Shown here: one piece after another, positions 53,383 to 61,739 of the stretch
How the letters are laid out: every line of letters begins with the position of its first letter
Position numbering within the stretch: position 1 is the stretch's first letter
Source of the DNA: Streptomyces globisporus
Lineage (GTDB): Bacteria; Actinomycetota; Actinomycetes; Streptomycetales; Streptomycetaceae
Direction of reading: 5' to 3'
Assembly: GCA_014649555.1 (NCBI GenBank)
Contig: BMTG01000007.1
Location: 310,001 to 374,000, forward strand
DNA length: 64,000 nt
Notes under the pieces: model-generated
Database searches by the model: none
Seen by the model: the letters and a program-made list of their open reading frames with translations, nothing else
Told to the model about the DNA's origin: nothing
Position numbers and translations under genes: made by a program

Positions 53383-53414
53383 CGCGCCGCCCCGCAGGCG
53401 TACGGGGCGGCGCG
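53383..53414. terminator. Bidirectional hairpin terminator
   Basis: A perfect 12-bp GC stem (53383-53394 with 53403-53414) and an 8-nt loop directly follow the GH43 stop and precede the convergent MOSC gene end. Confidence 0.85.
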
Positions 53415-53419
53415 GGACG

Positions 53420-54289
53420 TCACGTCTCCGCGTCGCCCCACGCCTCCACCGCCACCTCGTCGCCCACGGACAGCTTCCCCGGCCGCACGACGGCGAACTT
53501 CGCACCGAATACCACCCCGCCCGCCGAGAAGCGGCGGTAGCCCGCGAGCGTCCGCAGCGGCTCCGGGCCGCCCCGGGCCCCGGCCTTTTGGTCGACCAGG
53601 GTGACCGCGCAGCGCACGGCGAGCTTGGTGTAGCCCAGCTCGGCCGCGCCGATGGTCGCGCGGCGGATCCGGTCCTCGGCGTGGGGCTCCGCCGCCCAGT
53701 CCTCCCCCTGGCACCCCTCGGGGAGGCTGTCGATGACGATGTTCGGGCGGAAGCGGTCCATGGCCAGGGGCGGGGCGCCGTGCTCGGCCATCCGCGTGTG
53801 CAGGTGGGCGAGGGAGGCGCGGGAGAGCACGTGGACGGCGCTGCTGTCGGCGTAACCGGAGGTGCCGGGGGTCAGGCCGTCGGTCTTCCGGTCGTGCTCC
53901 GGCGGTACGCGGACCAGGCGGCTCGGGGTGCCGAGGAGGTCCGTGAGCCAGGCGGCGGCCTCGTCGCCCTGGTCGATGCCCCGGTACGTCGCGCCGAACA
54001 GGTCGACGTCGCGCCGGGGCGCTGAGGTGGTGACGTCGAGGTGCAGCGCGCCGTGACCGCTCTCCGGCTGCGCCGATGCGAGCGTGAGCCTGCTGCCGTC
54101 GGCGCTGACGGTGGGCCGGACGAGGGCAAGGCGGGGGTCGCGGCGCTGGGTGCGGTAGACCCCGTCGACGCTGACGACCATGAAACTGCGGTCATGCGCG
54201 AGACCCGCCGGGGTGAGGTGCGTACTGTCCACGGACGTTCCCGCGCAGCCCTTGACGGGATAGGTGATCAGATCGACGACCGTGGCCAT
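53420..54289 (-). CDS. MOSC-domain protein
   Basis: A 289-residue protein with an N-terminal MOSC beta-barrel (LITYPVKGCAGTSVDSTHLTPAGLAHDRSFMVV, about residues 6-38) and a C-terminal MOSC domain (MDRFRPNIVIDS, then LGYTKLAVRCAVTLVDQKAG). It is of the mARC/YcbX type, molybdenum-cofactor enzymes that reduce N-hydroxylated compounds. The Cys in VRCAVT is the expected molybdenum ligand. ATG 54289 follows GGAGAGG. Stand-alone. Confidence 0.9.
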   Translation of the reverse strand: MATVVDLITYPVKGCAGTSVDSTHLTPAGLAHDRSFMVVSVDGVYRTQRRDPRLALVRPTVSADGSRLTLASAQPESGHGALHLDVTTSAPRRDVDLFGATYRGIDQGDEAAAWLTDLLGTPSRLVRVPPEHDRKTDGLTPGTSGYADSSAVHVLSRASLAHLHTRMAEHGAPPLAMDRFRPNIVIDSLPEGCQGEDWAAEPHAEDRIRRATIGAAELGYTKLAVRCAVTLVDQKAGARGGPEPLRTLAGYRRFSAGGVVFGAKFAVVRPGKLSVGDEVAVEAWGDAET

Positions 54290-54542
54290 GAGGCCTCTCC
54301 TTCGCAACGCCCTGCCCGCGGATCTGCTGCCGTCGGGCCCTTGGGCCCAGGGTGCCAGGCCGCGCGGACGATGATCGACGGGTTTTGCGCCAGACTGTGC
54401 CGGGCTCCGCGCCGACCGCGCGCCGTCGGCCTCGCCTCACCGGCTCCGGGAGCCTTGCCGGTCCCCTTCGGCCGCGCCGCCTCCCCGGACCGGCCCCGGC
54501 TCGTTATGGCCCACTCGGTCCAGAACTGGGTACGATGCAGAC

Positions 54543-55139
54543 ATGGCCCGGCCTCGGAAATTCGACGAAGAGCGCGTGATGCTCGCCGTCCGCGACACCT
54601 TCTGGGACAAGGGATACGCGGCGACGTCCCTGGATGACCTGTTGCAGGCCAGCGGGCTCGGCAAGGGCAGCCTGTACGGCGCCTTCGGCGACAAGCACAC
54701 CCTGTTCCTGCGGGCGCTGCGCGACTACGACAACGCCAACCTGCTGGCGCTTCGCGAGAGCCTGGAGTCCGCGGCGCGCGGCATCGACATGGTGCGGGAC
54801 TTCCTGCTCGGTCCGGTCGCCGATCCCACCGGGACGGTCGCGCGCCGGGGGTGCCTGCTGGCCAACAGCAATTCCGAACTCGCCGCCAGTACGCCGGAGG
54901 TGGCCGCCGAGGCCCGCCGGAGTTACGACGCGATCACCGCCATCCTCACCGAGGCTCTGGAGCGGGCGCGACGCGAGGGCGACCTCGCCCCGGACGCCGA
55001 CCCCGCCGACACCGCCCGCGCCGTACTCGTCGCCCAGCTCGGCCTGGTCGCCCTCGGGCGCACCGGCGAGGCCCCCGGCACCCTCGCCGCGGCAGCCCGG
55101 TCCGTGCTGACCCGGCTCCTGCCCGCCGCCACGCGGTAG
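54543..55139 (+). CDS. TetR-family transcriptional regulator
   Basis: A 198-residue repressor. The helix-turn-helix lies at about residues 8-55 (FDEERVMLAVRDTFWDKGYAATSLDDLLQASGLGKGSLYGAFGDKHTLF). A ligand-binding domain follows, with a Cys in RRGCLLANS that is common in the AcrR/NemR-like subgroup sensing reactive compounds. It is 250 bp upstream of an SDR gene whose promoter has two matching operator-like repeats, so the SDR is its likely target. Confidence 0.93.
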   Translation: MARPRKFDEERVMLAVRDTFWDKGYAATSLDDLLQASGLGKGSLYGAFGDKHTLFLRALRDYDNANLLALRESLESAARGIDMVRDFLLGPVADPTGTVARRGCLLANSNSELAASTPEVAAEARRSYDAITAILTEALERARREGDLAPDADPADTARAVLVAQLGLVALGRTGEAPGTLAAAARSVLTRLLPAATR

Positions 55140-55321
55140 CCGCCGCCGGCCGCTCCGCGGCACCCGTACATCCGAGCACCGCAGCACACGCGGGTGCGCG
55201 CCCGCGCCCGGACGGGTGTGCCGCTGCGCCACACCCTCCTGCGGACGATCTTCGCTTCCGCGCGGGTCCGGGCCGCACCCGCGCGCCCCGGACAGACGGG
55301 CGACCCGCCCCGACGTTGTTC

Positions 55322-55370
55322 TTGACTGATCGGTCCATATCGAGGATGGTTGTTGACCTATCGGTCCATA
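55322..55370 (+). promoter_or_regulatory. Two direct operator-promoter repeats upstream of the SDR gene
   Basis: TTGACTGATCGGTCCATA (55322-55339) and TTGACCTATCGGTCCATA (55353-55370) are 31 bp apart, about three helical turns. Each contains a near-palindromic GAC-NNNNNN-GTC core typical of TetR operators and a -35-like TTGAC. Confidence 0.75.
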
Positions 55371-55388
55371 ACTATGAAGGAGGACAAC

Positions 55389-56123
55389 ATGGCCGTCCTG
55401 ACGGACAAGGTCGCCGTGGTCACCGGAGGCAGCAGCGGCATCGGCTTCGCCACAGCACGCGCACTGCGCGACGAAGGCGCCCGGGTCTTCATCACCGGTC
55501 GCCGCAAGGACGCACTGGACGCCGCCGTCACCGAACTCGGAAGCGGCGTGACCGGCACGGTGTGCGATGTCTCGGCGCCCCCGCAACTCGACACCTTCTA
55601 CCGGACCGTACGCGACCGGGCCGGCCGCATCGACGTACTCGTCGCCAACGCCGGCATCGCCACCGCGGCCCCGCTCGGCGAGGTGACGGAGGAGGTGATC
55701 GACTCCCTGTTCGCCACCAACGTCAAGGGGACGATCCTCACCTTCCAGCAGGCACTGCCCCACCTCAACAACGGCGCTTCGGTGATCCTCACCGGCTCGA
55801 CCGCGGCGACACGACCCGACGAGGGGCTGGAGGTCTATGCGGCGTCGAAGGCCGCGGTGCGCAGCCTCGCCCGGGGCTGGGCCCTCAGCTCGCGGGCGCG
55901 CGGCTTCCGCGTCAACGTCGTGTCGCCGGGCGGCACCCGCACGGCGGGCCTGCTGGATCTGCTCCCGGCCGAGGCGCTCGAACAGGCCGGAGAAGGCGTC
56001 CCGCTGGGCCGCCTCGCCGAACCCGCGGAGATCGCCGCGGTGACGGCATTCCTCGCCTCGGACGCGGCGAGTTACGTCAACGGCGCGGAGTTCTTCGCCG
56101 ATGGCGGGTACGCGCAGGTGTGA
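55389..56123 (+). CDS. Short-chain dehydrogenase/reductase
   Basis: A 244-residue SDR. TGGSSGIG (about residues 12-19) binds the cofactor, NAG lies near 85, Ser in LTGSTAATR and Tyr-x-x-x-Lys in YAASK form the active site. An Arg in ITGRRKD at the end of strand 2 suggests NADPH preference. AAGGAGG precedes ATG 55389. Often such TetR/SDR pairs respond to quinones or aldehydes. The tandem operator sites upstream support repression by the adjacent TetR protein. Confidence 0.93.
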   Translation: MAVLTDKVAVVTGGSSGIGFATARALRDEGARVFITGRRKDALDAAVTELGSGVTGTVCDVSAPPQLDTFYRTVRDRAGRIDVLVANAGIATAAPLGEVTEEVIDSLFATNVKGTILTFQQALPHLNNGASVILTGSTAATRPDEGLEVYAASKAAVRSLARGWALSSRARGFRVNVVSPGGTRTAGLLDLLPAEALEQAGEGVPLGRLAEPAEIAAVTAFLASDAASYVNGAEFFADGGYAQV

Positions 56124-56139
56124 ACCACACGATGCCGCG

Positions 56140-56976
56140 TCAGCAGTTCGGGATCACCGTCCCGTTGTTGTCGCGGGCCTCGTCGTTGCCCCAGCGGGAG
56201 AGGTAGTACGCGGAGACGTACGCGTTGCGGCCGTTCTTGCCCGCGTACACGACGTCGAGGTCGGTGCGCAGCCACCAGTGGTTGAACTGGCTGGCCGTGC
56301 CGACCCGCGCTCCCCACACCTTGCAGTAGACGTAGTTGGTACCCGCGTTGAGGACGCCCTGCGCGTCGGCGGTGTTGGCGGCGGCGTAACCGGTGGCGTT
56401 GGCGAAGGTGTCGACCCAGTACTTGCCGCCTCCGCCGCCACCGCAACCGTTGTCGCTGGTCAGGTACTTGCTGTAGTACGAGCCGGGATACGGGGCGAGG
56501 GACCGGCCGTTGATCACGATGGTCTGGCCGACGCCGTTGTAGAGCTGTTCGTAGTGGATGTGCGCGCCGGAGCTGTTGCCGGTGGAGCCGGTGGTGCCGA
56601 TCTGCTGGCCCTGGGCGACCTGGGCCCCGTTGGCGACGGAGAACGCGGCGAGGTGGAAGTAGTACGTCTTCCAGCCGCCGCCGTGCTCGACGGCGATGTA
56701 GTTGCCGGCACCGCTCGGCTGGGAGTAGCGGTACGCGGTCCCGGCGGCCGAGGCGAGGACCGGGGAGCCGGCCGTGCCCCCGCCGTCGGTGCGGACGAAG
56801 TCGAGAGCCTGTCTGACCTCGGCGGAGTGATGGCTGTAGGTCCACTGCTGACCGCAGGCGTAGGGCGCCTTGAAGTTCGGGGCGGCCGCGGCGGGGGACG
56901 CGGTGGCGGTGACGGTGAGCAGCCCTCCGAGGAGCGCGAGGAGTGCCAGGAGGCAGGTGCGGGGCGAGCGGCGCAT
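56140..56976 (-). CDS. Secreted M23-family peptidoglycan endopeptidase
   Basis: A 278-residue exported metallopeptidase. Signal peptide about residues 1-31 (ends AAA). The LytM/M23 domain (about 35-165) shows the Zn ligand pattern: a His in SHHSAE with Asp in LDFVRTD and the HxH in GAHIHYEQ, with YYFHLAAF between. The C-terminal 100 residues (YWVDTFANATGYAAANTADAQGVLNAGTNYVYCKVWG onward) form a second domain of unknown function, possibly cell-wall binding. It would cut peptide cross-links in the wall. Confidence 0.9.
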   Translation of the reverse strand: MRRSPRTCLLALLALLGGLLTVTATASPAAAAPNFKAPYACGQQWTYSHHSAEVRQALDFVRTDGGGTAGSPVLASAAGTAYRYSQPSGAGNYIAVEHGGGWKTYYFHLAAFSVANGAQVAQGQQIGTTGSTGNSSGAHIHYEQLYNGVGQTIVINGRSLAPYPGSYYSKYLTSDNGCGGGGGGKYWVDTFANATGYAAANTADAQGVLNAGTNYVYCKVWGARVGTASQFNHWWLRTDLDVVYAGKNGRNAYVSAYYLSRWGNDEARDNNGTVIPNC

Positions 56977-57318
56977 GGGCGGGGACGTCCTTCGGGTCGG
57001 CAGCCGGGCGGTGGAGCGCGGGGTGCGAGTACGAAGTGCCGTGCGTGCGTGATGCCTGGGCGCGAAGCGCCCGGGTATCTACGCGAGTTGAACAGGCACC
57101 AGGGTGCCGTAACTCGGGGCGGGACGACAGACCCGCGTGCCGCACCTTCCCGGTGGGAGGCGACGCGCCCGCCCGCGTGAGGTGCGGGCGCAGGGTCTCG
57201 CCCCGGCCCGGCCCGGCGGAGAGTCGCCTTCACCCGGCGGAGTGGTGTCGGCCGGTGTCGGAGGTGTTCCGGCCCCGCCTTGCTTCGGTCTCGTCGCCGT
57301 GTGCAAAACGATGAACGC
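56977..57318. other. 342-bp intergenic region with a hairpin
   Basis: Divergent promoter region between the M23 peptidase gene and the unknown secreted protein gene. It holds a compact hairpin (GGGCGC-GAA-GCGCCC at 57058-57072) about 82 bp upstream of the peptidase start. I saw no gene and no convincing riboswitch. Confidence 0.5.
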
Positions 57319-57927
57319 ATGTCACTGAACAGCCTGCGCACGCTGGCCCGCCGCGTGGTTCCCGTGCTGCTGGTCACCCAAGTCGTCCTCCTCCCGTCGC
57401 AGTCCGCCTCCGCCGCCCAGCGCGTGGTACGCCCCTGCGCCGTGTCCGCCGGGTGCGGATCGGTCGTCGTCGCCCCTGTCTCCCAGGAGCCGCCGGCCCG
57501 TGGTGACTGCACCAGTCCGGAACCGGTCGTGTGTCTCATCCGGAGTGAGACCCCGCAGGAGCGTGAGATCGCCCGCGGACAGCGGATGCGGTATCACGCG
57601 CTCCTTGAGGACATGGAACGCACAAAGTGCGCCATGCGCTCCGAGGGGCGCTCGGAGGAGGACGTCGCCCGCACTCTGGTCCAGATGCGCAATGACGCCA
57701 AGGACGTCGTCCGCGCCGGCATGACCCCGGACCAGATCGCGGAGCTGGAGGCACGCAACCAGAAGAAGTACGGCAACCCGCTCGGCCCGACAGCCGACCA
57801 GCTCCACCTGAAGTACGGATCCTGGGAGAAGGTGTCCGAGGCCGCGACGCGATCGAGTGCGGCCGTGGACCGGGAGCTCGGCCTGGAATTCCGCCACTGC
57901 TCCTGCGACGCGCTCCAAGCGGCCTGA
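57319..57927 (+). CDS. Secreted protein of unknown function
   Basis: A 202-residue protein with a signal peptide (RRVVPVLLVTQVVLLPSQSASA, to about residue 34). The mature part has six or more cysteines and helical charged segments (QEREIARGQRMRYHALLEDMERTKCAMRSEGRSEEDVARTLVQMRNDA). No domain recognised. The frame runs to just before the PIN fragment; 84 non-coding bases separate them. An upstream start extending the N-terminus exists but lacks a ribosome site. Confidence 0.7.
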   Translation: MSLNSLRTLARRVVPVLLVTQVVLLPSQSASAAQRVVRPCAVSAGCGSVVVAPVSQEPPARGDCTSPEPVVCLIRSETPQEREIARGQRMRYHALLEDMERTKCAMRSEGRSEEDVARTLVQMRNDAKDVVRAGMTPDQIAELEARNQKKYGNPLGPTADQLHLKYGSWEKVSEAATRSSAAVDRELGLEFRHCSCDALQAA

Positions 57928-58011
57928 CCCGGCCCCGGCTCCGCTGAAGGGCGCGAGCCGGACCGGCCCCGTCCACCGGATTCGGACAGGTCGGCTCAAG
58001 GGGGTGGGGTC

Positions 58012-58311
58012 GTGAGCCCGATCACCATTGCCGGCAAGGCGATGACGGCAGCACGGTTCATCGAACGCAACGTGGCCACCCGCCGGTTCGAGATCCCCGC
58101 TGTCGGGTCGCACCTGAGTGCGGCGATCGCCGTCGCGGAGGGACATGTGGATGCGGACGGCGGCAAGGGCATCGGCCTGGCAGACGCGATGAACGTCGCC
58201 CTGGCCGCCGCGTACCGGACCGAGGCCATCTTCACCTCGGACCGCCACTTCCGTATGGTCCGGCCCCTGACCGGCCACAAGGCGTTCAGGTTGCTCCCCG
58301 ACGACATGTGA
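58012..58311 (+). pseudogene. Truncated VapC-like PIN-domain fragment
   Basis: The 99 residues from GTG 58012 match only the C-terminal two thirds of a PIN toxin: RFEIPAVGSHLSAAIAVAEG, then GIGLADAMNVALAAAYRTEAIFTSDRHFRMVRPL and FRLLPDDM. The N-terminal strand with the first catalytic Asp (usually near residue 5) is missing, and no antitoxin gene is upstream. It is probably a decayed toxin gene, convergent with the acyl-CoA synthetase gene. Confidence 0.65.
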
Positions 58312-58336
58312 CAAGGGGCCCGCCCCCGCCGAACCC

Positions 58337-60259
58337 CTACCTCCGGTACAACCCCTCGATCTCCCCCGAGAAGTCCCGCGCGATCGCCTCCCGCTTCAGC
58401 TTCAGCGACGGCGTCAAGTGGCCGTTCTCCTCCGTGAAGTCCACCGGCAGCACCGTGAACTTGCGGATCGACTCGGCGCGCGAGACCAGGCGGTTCGCCT
58501 CGTCCACCGCCTTCTGCAAGGACGTGCGCAGGTCCTCGTCGTGGACCAGGTCGCGCATCGGGATGTCCTGCTTCTTGGTCATCTGGCGCCAGTGCTGGAG
58601 GCCGTCCGGTTCCAGGGTGATCAGGGCGGTGACGAACGAGCGGTTGTCGCCGACCACCATGCACTGGCTGACCAGGGGATGGGCGCGCAGCCAGTCCTCC
58701 AGGGGGGCGGGGGTGACGTTCTTGCCGCCCGACGTGATGATGATGTCCTTCTTGCGGCCCGTGATCGTCAGGTAGCCGTCCTCGTCCAGCGCGCCCAGGT
58801 CGCCCGTCGGGAACCAGTCGTCCGGTAGCAGCGCCGGGGCCACCTCCGCCCGCTCCTCGTCCCAGTAGCCCCGGAACACCTGGCCGCCCTTCAGCAGCAC
58901 CTCGCCGTCGTCCGCGATGCGCACCGAGGTTCCGGGCAGTGGCCAACCGACTGTGCCCAGGCGGGGTTTGAGCGGCGGGGTCACCGTGTGGGCGGCCGTG
59001 GTCTCGGTGAGTCCGTAGCCCTCGAAGATGCCGATGCCCGCGCCCTCGTAGAACGCCGCGAGGCGCCGGCCCAGCGGGGAGCCGCCGCAGATCACGTACC
59101 GGACCTTGCCGCCCAGCGCCGCCCGGATGCGGCGGTAGACCAGCGGGTCGTACAGGGCGCGGGCCGCGCGCAGGCCGAAGCCCGGGCCCGGGCCCGTACC
59201 GTGTTCGGCGGCCTCCACCGCCTTGCCGTAGCGCTGGGCGATCCTCGCCGCGCGGTCGAACGACGAGGCGCGGCCCATCTTCTCCGCCGTCGCCCGGCCC
59301 GTGTTGTAGACCTTCTCCAGGACGTACGGGATGGCCAGGAGGAAGGTCGGGCGGAAGCCGGCCAGGTCCGCCAGCAGGTCCTCGGTCTGGATCGACGGCG
59401 CGTGGCCCAGGCGGACCCTCGCCCGCATGCAGCCGATCGCCACCATCCGGCCGAACACATGGGAGAGGGGGAGGAAGAGGAGCGTCGAAGCCGGCTCCTT
59501 CGAGACCGACTTGAAGACCGGGTGCAGCAGCTCGATCGCGTTGTCGACCTCGGCGAAGAAGTTCCCGTGGGTCAGGACACAGCCCTTCGGGCGGCCCGTC
59601 GTGCCCGAGGTGTAGATGAGGGTCGCCGGGCTGTGCGGTTCCAGGGTGGCCCGGCGGGCCGCGACCGCTGCGTCCGGGATGTCCTTGCCGAGGGACTTCA
59701 GGTGGCCGATCGCCCCCGTGTCGAACTGCCACAGGTGCGCCAGGTCGCCGAGCTGCTTGCGCTCCTGGCTGATCAGGCGGCCCTGCTCCTTCGTCTCCAC
59801 CGCGCACGCCACCGCGCCCGAGTTCTGGAGGATCCAGCGGGCCTGGAAGGCGGAGGAGGTCGGGTAGATCGGGACCGTCACCAGGCCCGCCGCCCACGCC
59901 GCGAAGTCCAGCAGCGTCCACTCGTACGTCGTCCGGGCCATGATCGCGACCCGGTCCCCCGCCCGCAGCCCCTCCGCCATCAGGCCCTTCGCCACCGCCA
60001 GCACCTCGGCGGCGAACTCCGCGGCGCTCACGTCCCGCCACGCGCCCTCGGCGTCCTTACGGCTGAGGACCAGATCCTCCGGGGCCTCCCGGGCGTTGTC
60101 GAACGGGATCTCGGCCAGCGAGCCGCGCTCCACGACCGGCGCGAACTTCGGTACGGAGACCTCCTGGACCCGGCCGTCCGGGCCCCGCTTCTTCGTCGGT
60201 TCGATCAGGACGGGCTGCGGAACAGCAGATGCGGATACGGCGGAAGGTGGCGTTGACAC
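58337..60259 (-). CDS. Long-chain fatty acid-CoA ligase (AMP-forming)
   Basis: A 640-residue ANL-superfamily enzyme that activates fatty acids with ATP and CoA. Motif A is YTSGTTGRPKG (about residues 216-226), FEGYGLTETTA marks the acyl/adenylate site, TGDLG precedes the hinge ITGRKKDIIITSGGKNV, and a C-terminal Lys in LTPSLKLKRE catalyses adenylation. Upstream of it on the same strand is a thiolase gene (84-bp gap), so both may act in fatty acid breakdown or lipid remodelling. Confidence 0.95.
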   Translation of the reverse strand: MSTPPSAVSASAVPQPVLIEPTKKRGPDGRVQEVSVPKFAPVVERGSLAEIPFDNAREAPEDLVLSRKDAEGAWRDVSAAEFAAEVLAVAKGLMAEGLRAGDRVAIMARTTYEWTLLDFAAWAAGLVTVPIYPTSSAFQARWILQNSGAVACAVETKEQGRLISQERKQLGDLAHLWQFDTGAIGHLKSLGKDIPDAAVAARRATLEPHSPATLIYTSGTTGRPKGCVLTHGNFFAEVDNAIELLHPVFKSVSKEPASTLLFLPLSHVFGRMVAIGCMRARVRLGHAPSIQTEDLLADLAGFRPTFLLAIPYVLEKVYNTGRATAEKMGRASSFDRAARIAQRYGKAVEAAEHGTGPGPGFGLRAARALYDPLVYRRIRAALGGKVRYVICGGSPLGRRLAAFYEGAGIGIFEGYGLTETTAAHTVTPPLKPRLGTVGWPLPGTSVRIADDGEVLLKGGQVFRGYWDEERAEVAPALLPDDWFPTGDLGALDEDGYLTITGRKKDIIITSGGKNVTPAPLEDWLRAHPLVSQCMVVGDNRSFVTALITLEPDGLQHWRQMTKKQDIPMRDLVHDEDLRTSLQKAVDEANRLVSRAESIRKFTVLPVDFTEENGHLTPSLKLKREAIARDFSGEIEGLYRR

Positions 60260-60343
60260 GTGCGGCTCCTCGGTTCGGGGGTCGGGCGGGTCGGTTCGCC
60301 GGGTCGTCCGTCCGGCAGGGAAACAGCGGAAGAGGCAGGCAGG

Positions 60344-61639
60344 TCAGGGGCGTTCCAGGATCGCCGTCACCCCCTGCCCGCCCGCCGCGCAGATCGAGAT
60401 CAGGCCCCGGCCCGGGCCCTCCCGCTCCGCCAGCAGCTTCGCCAGCGTCGCCACGATCCGGGCGCCCGTCGCGGCGAACGGGTGGCCGGTCGCCAGGGAG
60501 GAACCGGCCACGTTCAGACGGGTGCGGTCCACCGGGGCGAGGCCCTGCTTCTCCCAGGCGGCGAGGGTCGCCAGCACCTGGGAGGCGAACGCCTCGTGGA
60601 TCTCGTACAGGTCGAAGTCCTCGATGCCCAGGCCCGCCCGCTCCAGCAGGCGCGGCACCGCGTACGCCGGGGCCATGAGGAGGCCGTCGTCGCCGTCCAC
60701 GTAGTCGACCGCGCCCGTCTCGTACAGGGAGAGGTAGGCGAGAGGTTCGAGGCCCCGCTCCTCGGCCCACTCCTCGCTTGCCAGCAGGACCGTCGCCGCA
60801 CCGTCCGTCAGCGGCGTCGAATTGCCTGCCGTCATGGTCGGGTTGGGATCGGACGTGCCGAACACCGGCTTCAGGCGCGCCAGTTTCTCGGCCGTCGAGT
60901 CCGGACGCAGGTTCTGGTCGCGGTCCAGGCCCCGGTACGGGACCACCAGGTCGTCCAGGAAGCCCCGTTCGTACGCGGCGGCCAGGCGCTGGTGGCTCGT
61001 CGCCGCCAGCAGGTCCTGGTCCTCGCGGGTCACCGCCCAGCGCCGGGCGGTGACAGCGGCGTGCTCGCCCATCGAGAGGCCGGTGCGGGGTTCGGCGTTG
61101 CGCGGGATGTCCGGGACGAGGTGGCGGGGGCGCACGGCGGCGAGCGCGGCGAGGCGGGCGCCCGTCGTCTTCGCGCGGCGGGCGGCGAGCAGGATGCGGC
61201 GCAGGTCGTCGTTGACGCCGAGCGGGGCGTCGCTGGTGGTGTCGGAGCCGCCCGCGATCGCGGAGTCGACGGCCCCGAGCGCGATCTGGTTCGCGGCGGC
61301 GATGACCGCCTGGAGGCCCGTGCCGCAGGCCTGTTGGATGTCGTAGGCGGGGGTACGAGGGTCGAGGGAGGAGCCGAGGACCGTCTCCCTCGCCAGGTTG
61401 AAGTCGCGGCTGTGCTTGAGGACCGCGCCCGCGACGAACGCCCCGACCCGCTCCCCGGCCAGGCCGTACCGCTCGACCAGGCCGTTCAGGGCGGCCGTCA
61501 GCAGGTCCTGGTTGGAGGCGGTCGCGTACGGGCCGTCGGAGCGGGCGAAGGGGGTACGGCTGCCGCCGAGCACCGCGACGCGGCGCGGCCGGGGCGGGGA
61601 GAGCGGCACGAACGGGTCCTGGCGCGTCATCGTGACCAT
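60344..61639 (-). CDS. Acetyl-CoA acyltransferase (thiolase, FadA2-like)
   Basis: A 431-residue thiolase that cleaves or forms 3-ketoacyl-CoA. The nucleophile Cys is in QQACGTGLQAV (about residue 104), His is in IHEAFASQV and NVAGSSLATGHPFAATGAR, and the second Cys region is SICAAGGQG near the end. ATG 61639 or 61630 are the likely starts. Divergent from a FabG4-like reductase and a MaoC dehydratase, the same arrangement I recall for mycobacterial fadA2, fabG4 and htdX. A shared palindrome lies between. Confidence 0.93.
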   Translation of the reverse strand: MVTMTRQDPFVPLSPPRPRRVAVLGGSRTPFARSDGPYATASNQDLLTAALNGLVERYGLAGERVGAFVAGAVLKHSRDFNLARETVLGSSLDPRTPAYDIQQACGTGLQAVIAAANQIALGAVDSAIAGGSDTTSDAPLGVNDDLRRILLAARRAKTTGARLAALAAVRPRHLVPDIPRNAEPRTGLSMGEHAAVTARRWAVTREDQDLLAATSHQRLAAAYERGFLDDLVVPYRGLDRDQNLRPDSTAEKLARLKPVFGTSDPNPTMTAGNSTPLTDGAATVLLASEEWAEERGLEPLAYLSLYETGAVDYVDGDDGLLMAPAYAVPRLLERAGLGIEDFDLYEIHEAFASQVLATLAAWEKQGLAPVDRTRLNVAGSSLATGHPFAATGARIVATLAKLLAEREGPGRGLISICAAGGQGVTAILERP

Positions 61640-61697
61640 CTCGTCTCGGTCGGTCCGGAATTGTTCATCTCGACCAGCTCCTGACTCTTCAGTAACC

Positions 61698-61711
61698 TTA
61701 CTCAAGAGTAA
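61698..61711. promoter_or_regulatory. TetR-type operator candidate in the thiolase/reductase divergent promoter
   Basis: Perfect palindrome TTACTC-AA-GAGTAA, 29 bp before the reductase start and 59 bp before the thiolase start; a partial AGTAACCTTACT repeat precedes it. It is suited to control both divergent units. Confidence 0.65.
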
Positions 61712-61739
61712 ATCTACGACCGAGCAGGGAGTCAGGACA

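Noticed and set aside
56977..57318. A c-di-AMP (ydaO) riboswitch upstream of the M23 peptidase
   Set aside because: Such riboswitches are common before wall hydrolases in streptomycetes and a GGGTGAAGG stretch is present, but the conserved 3' part and pairing pattern were not found.
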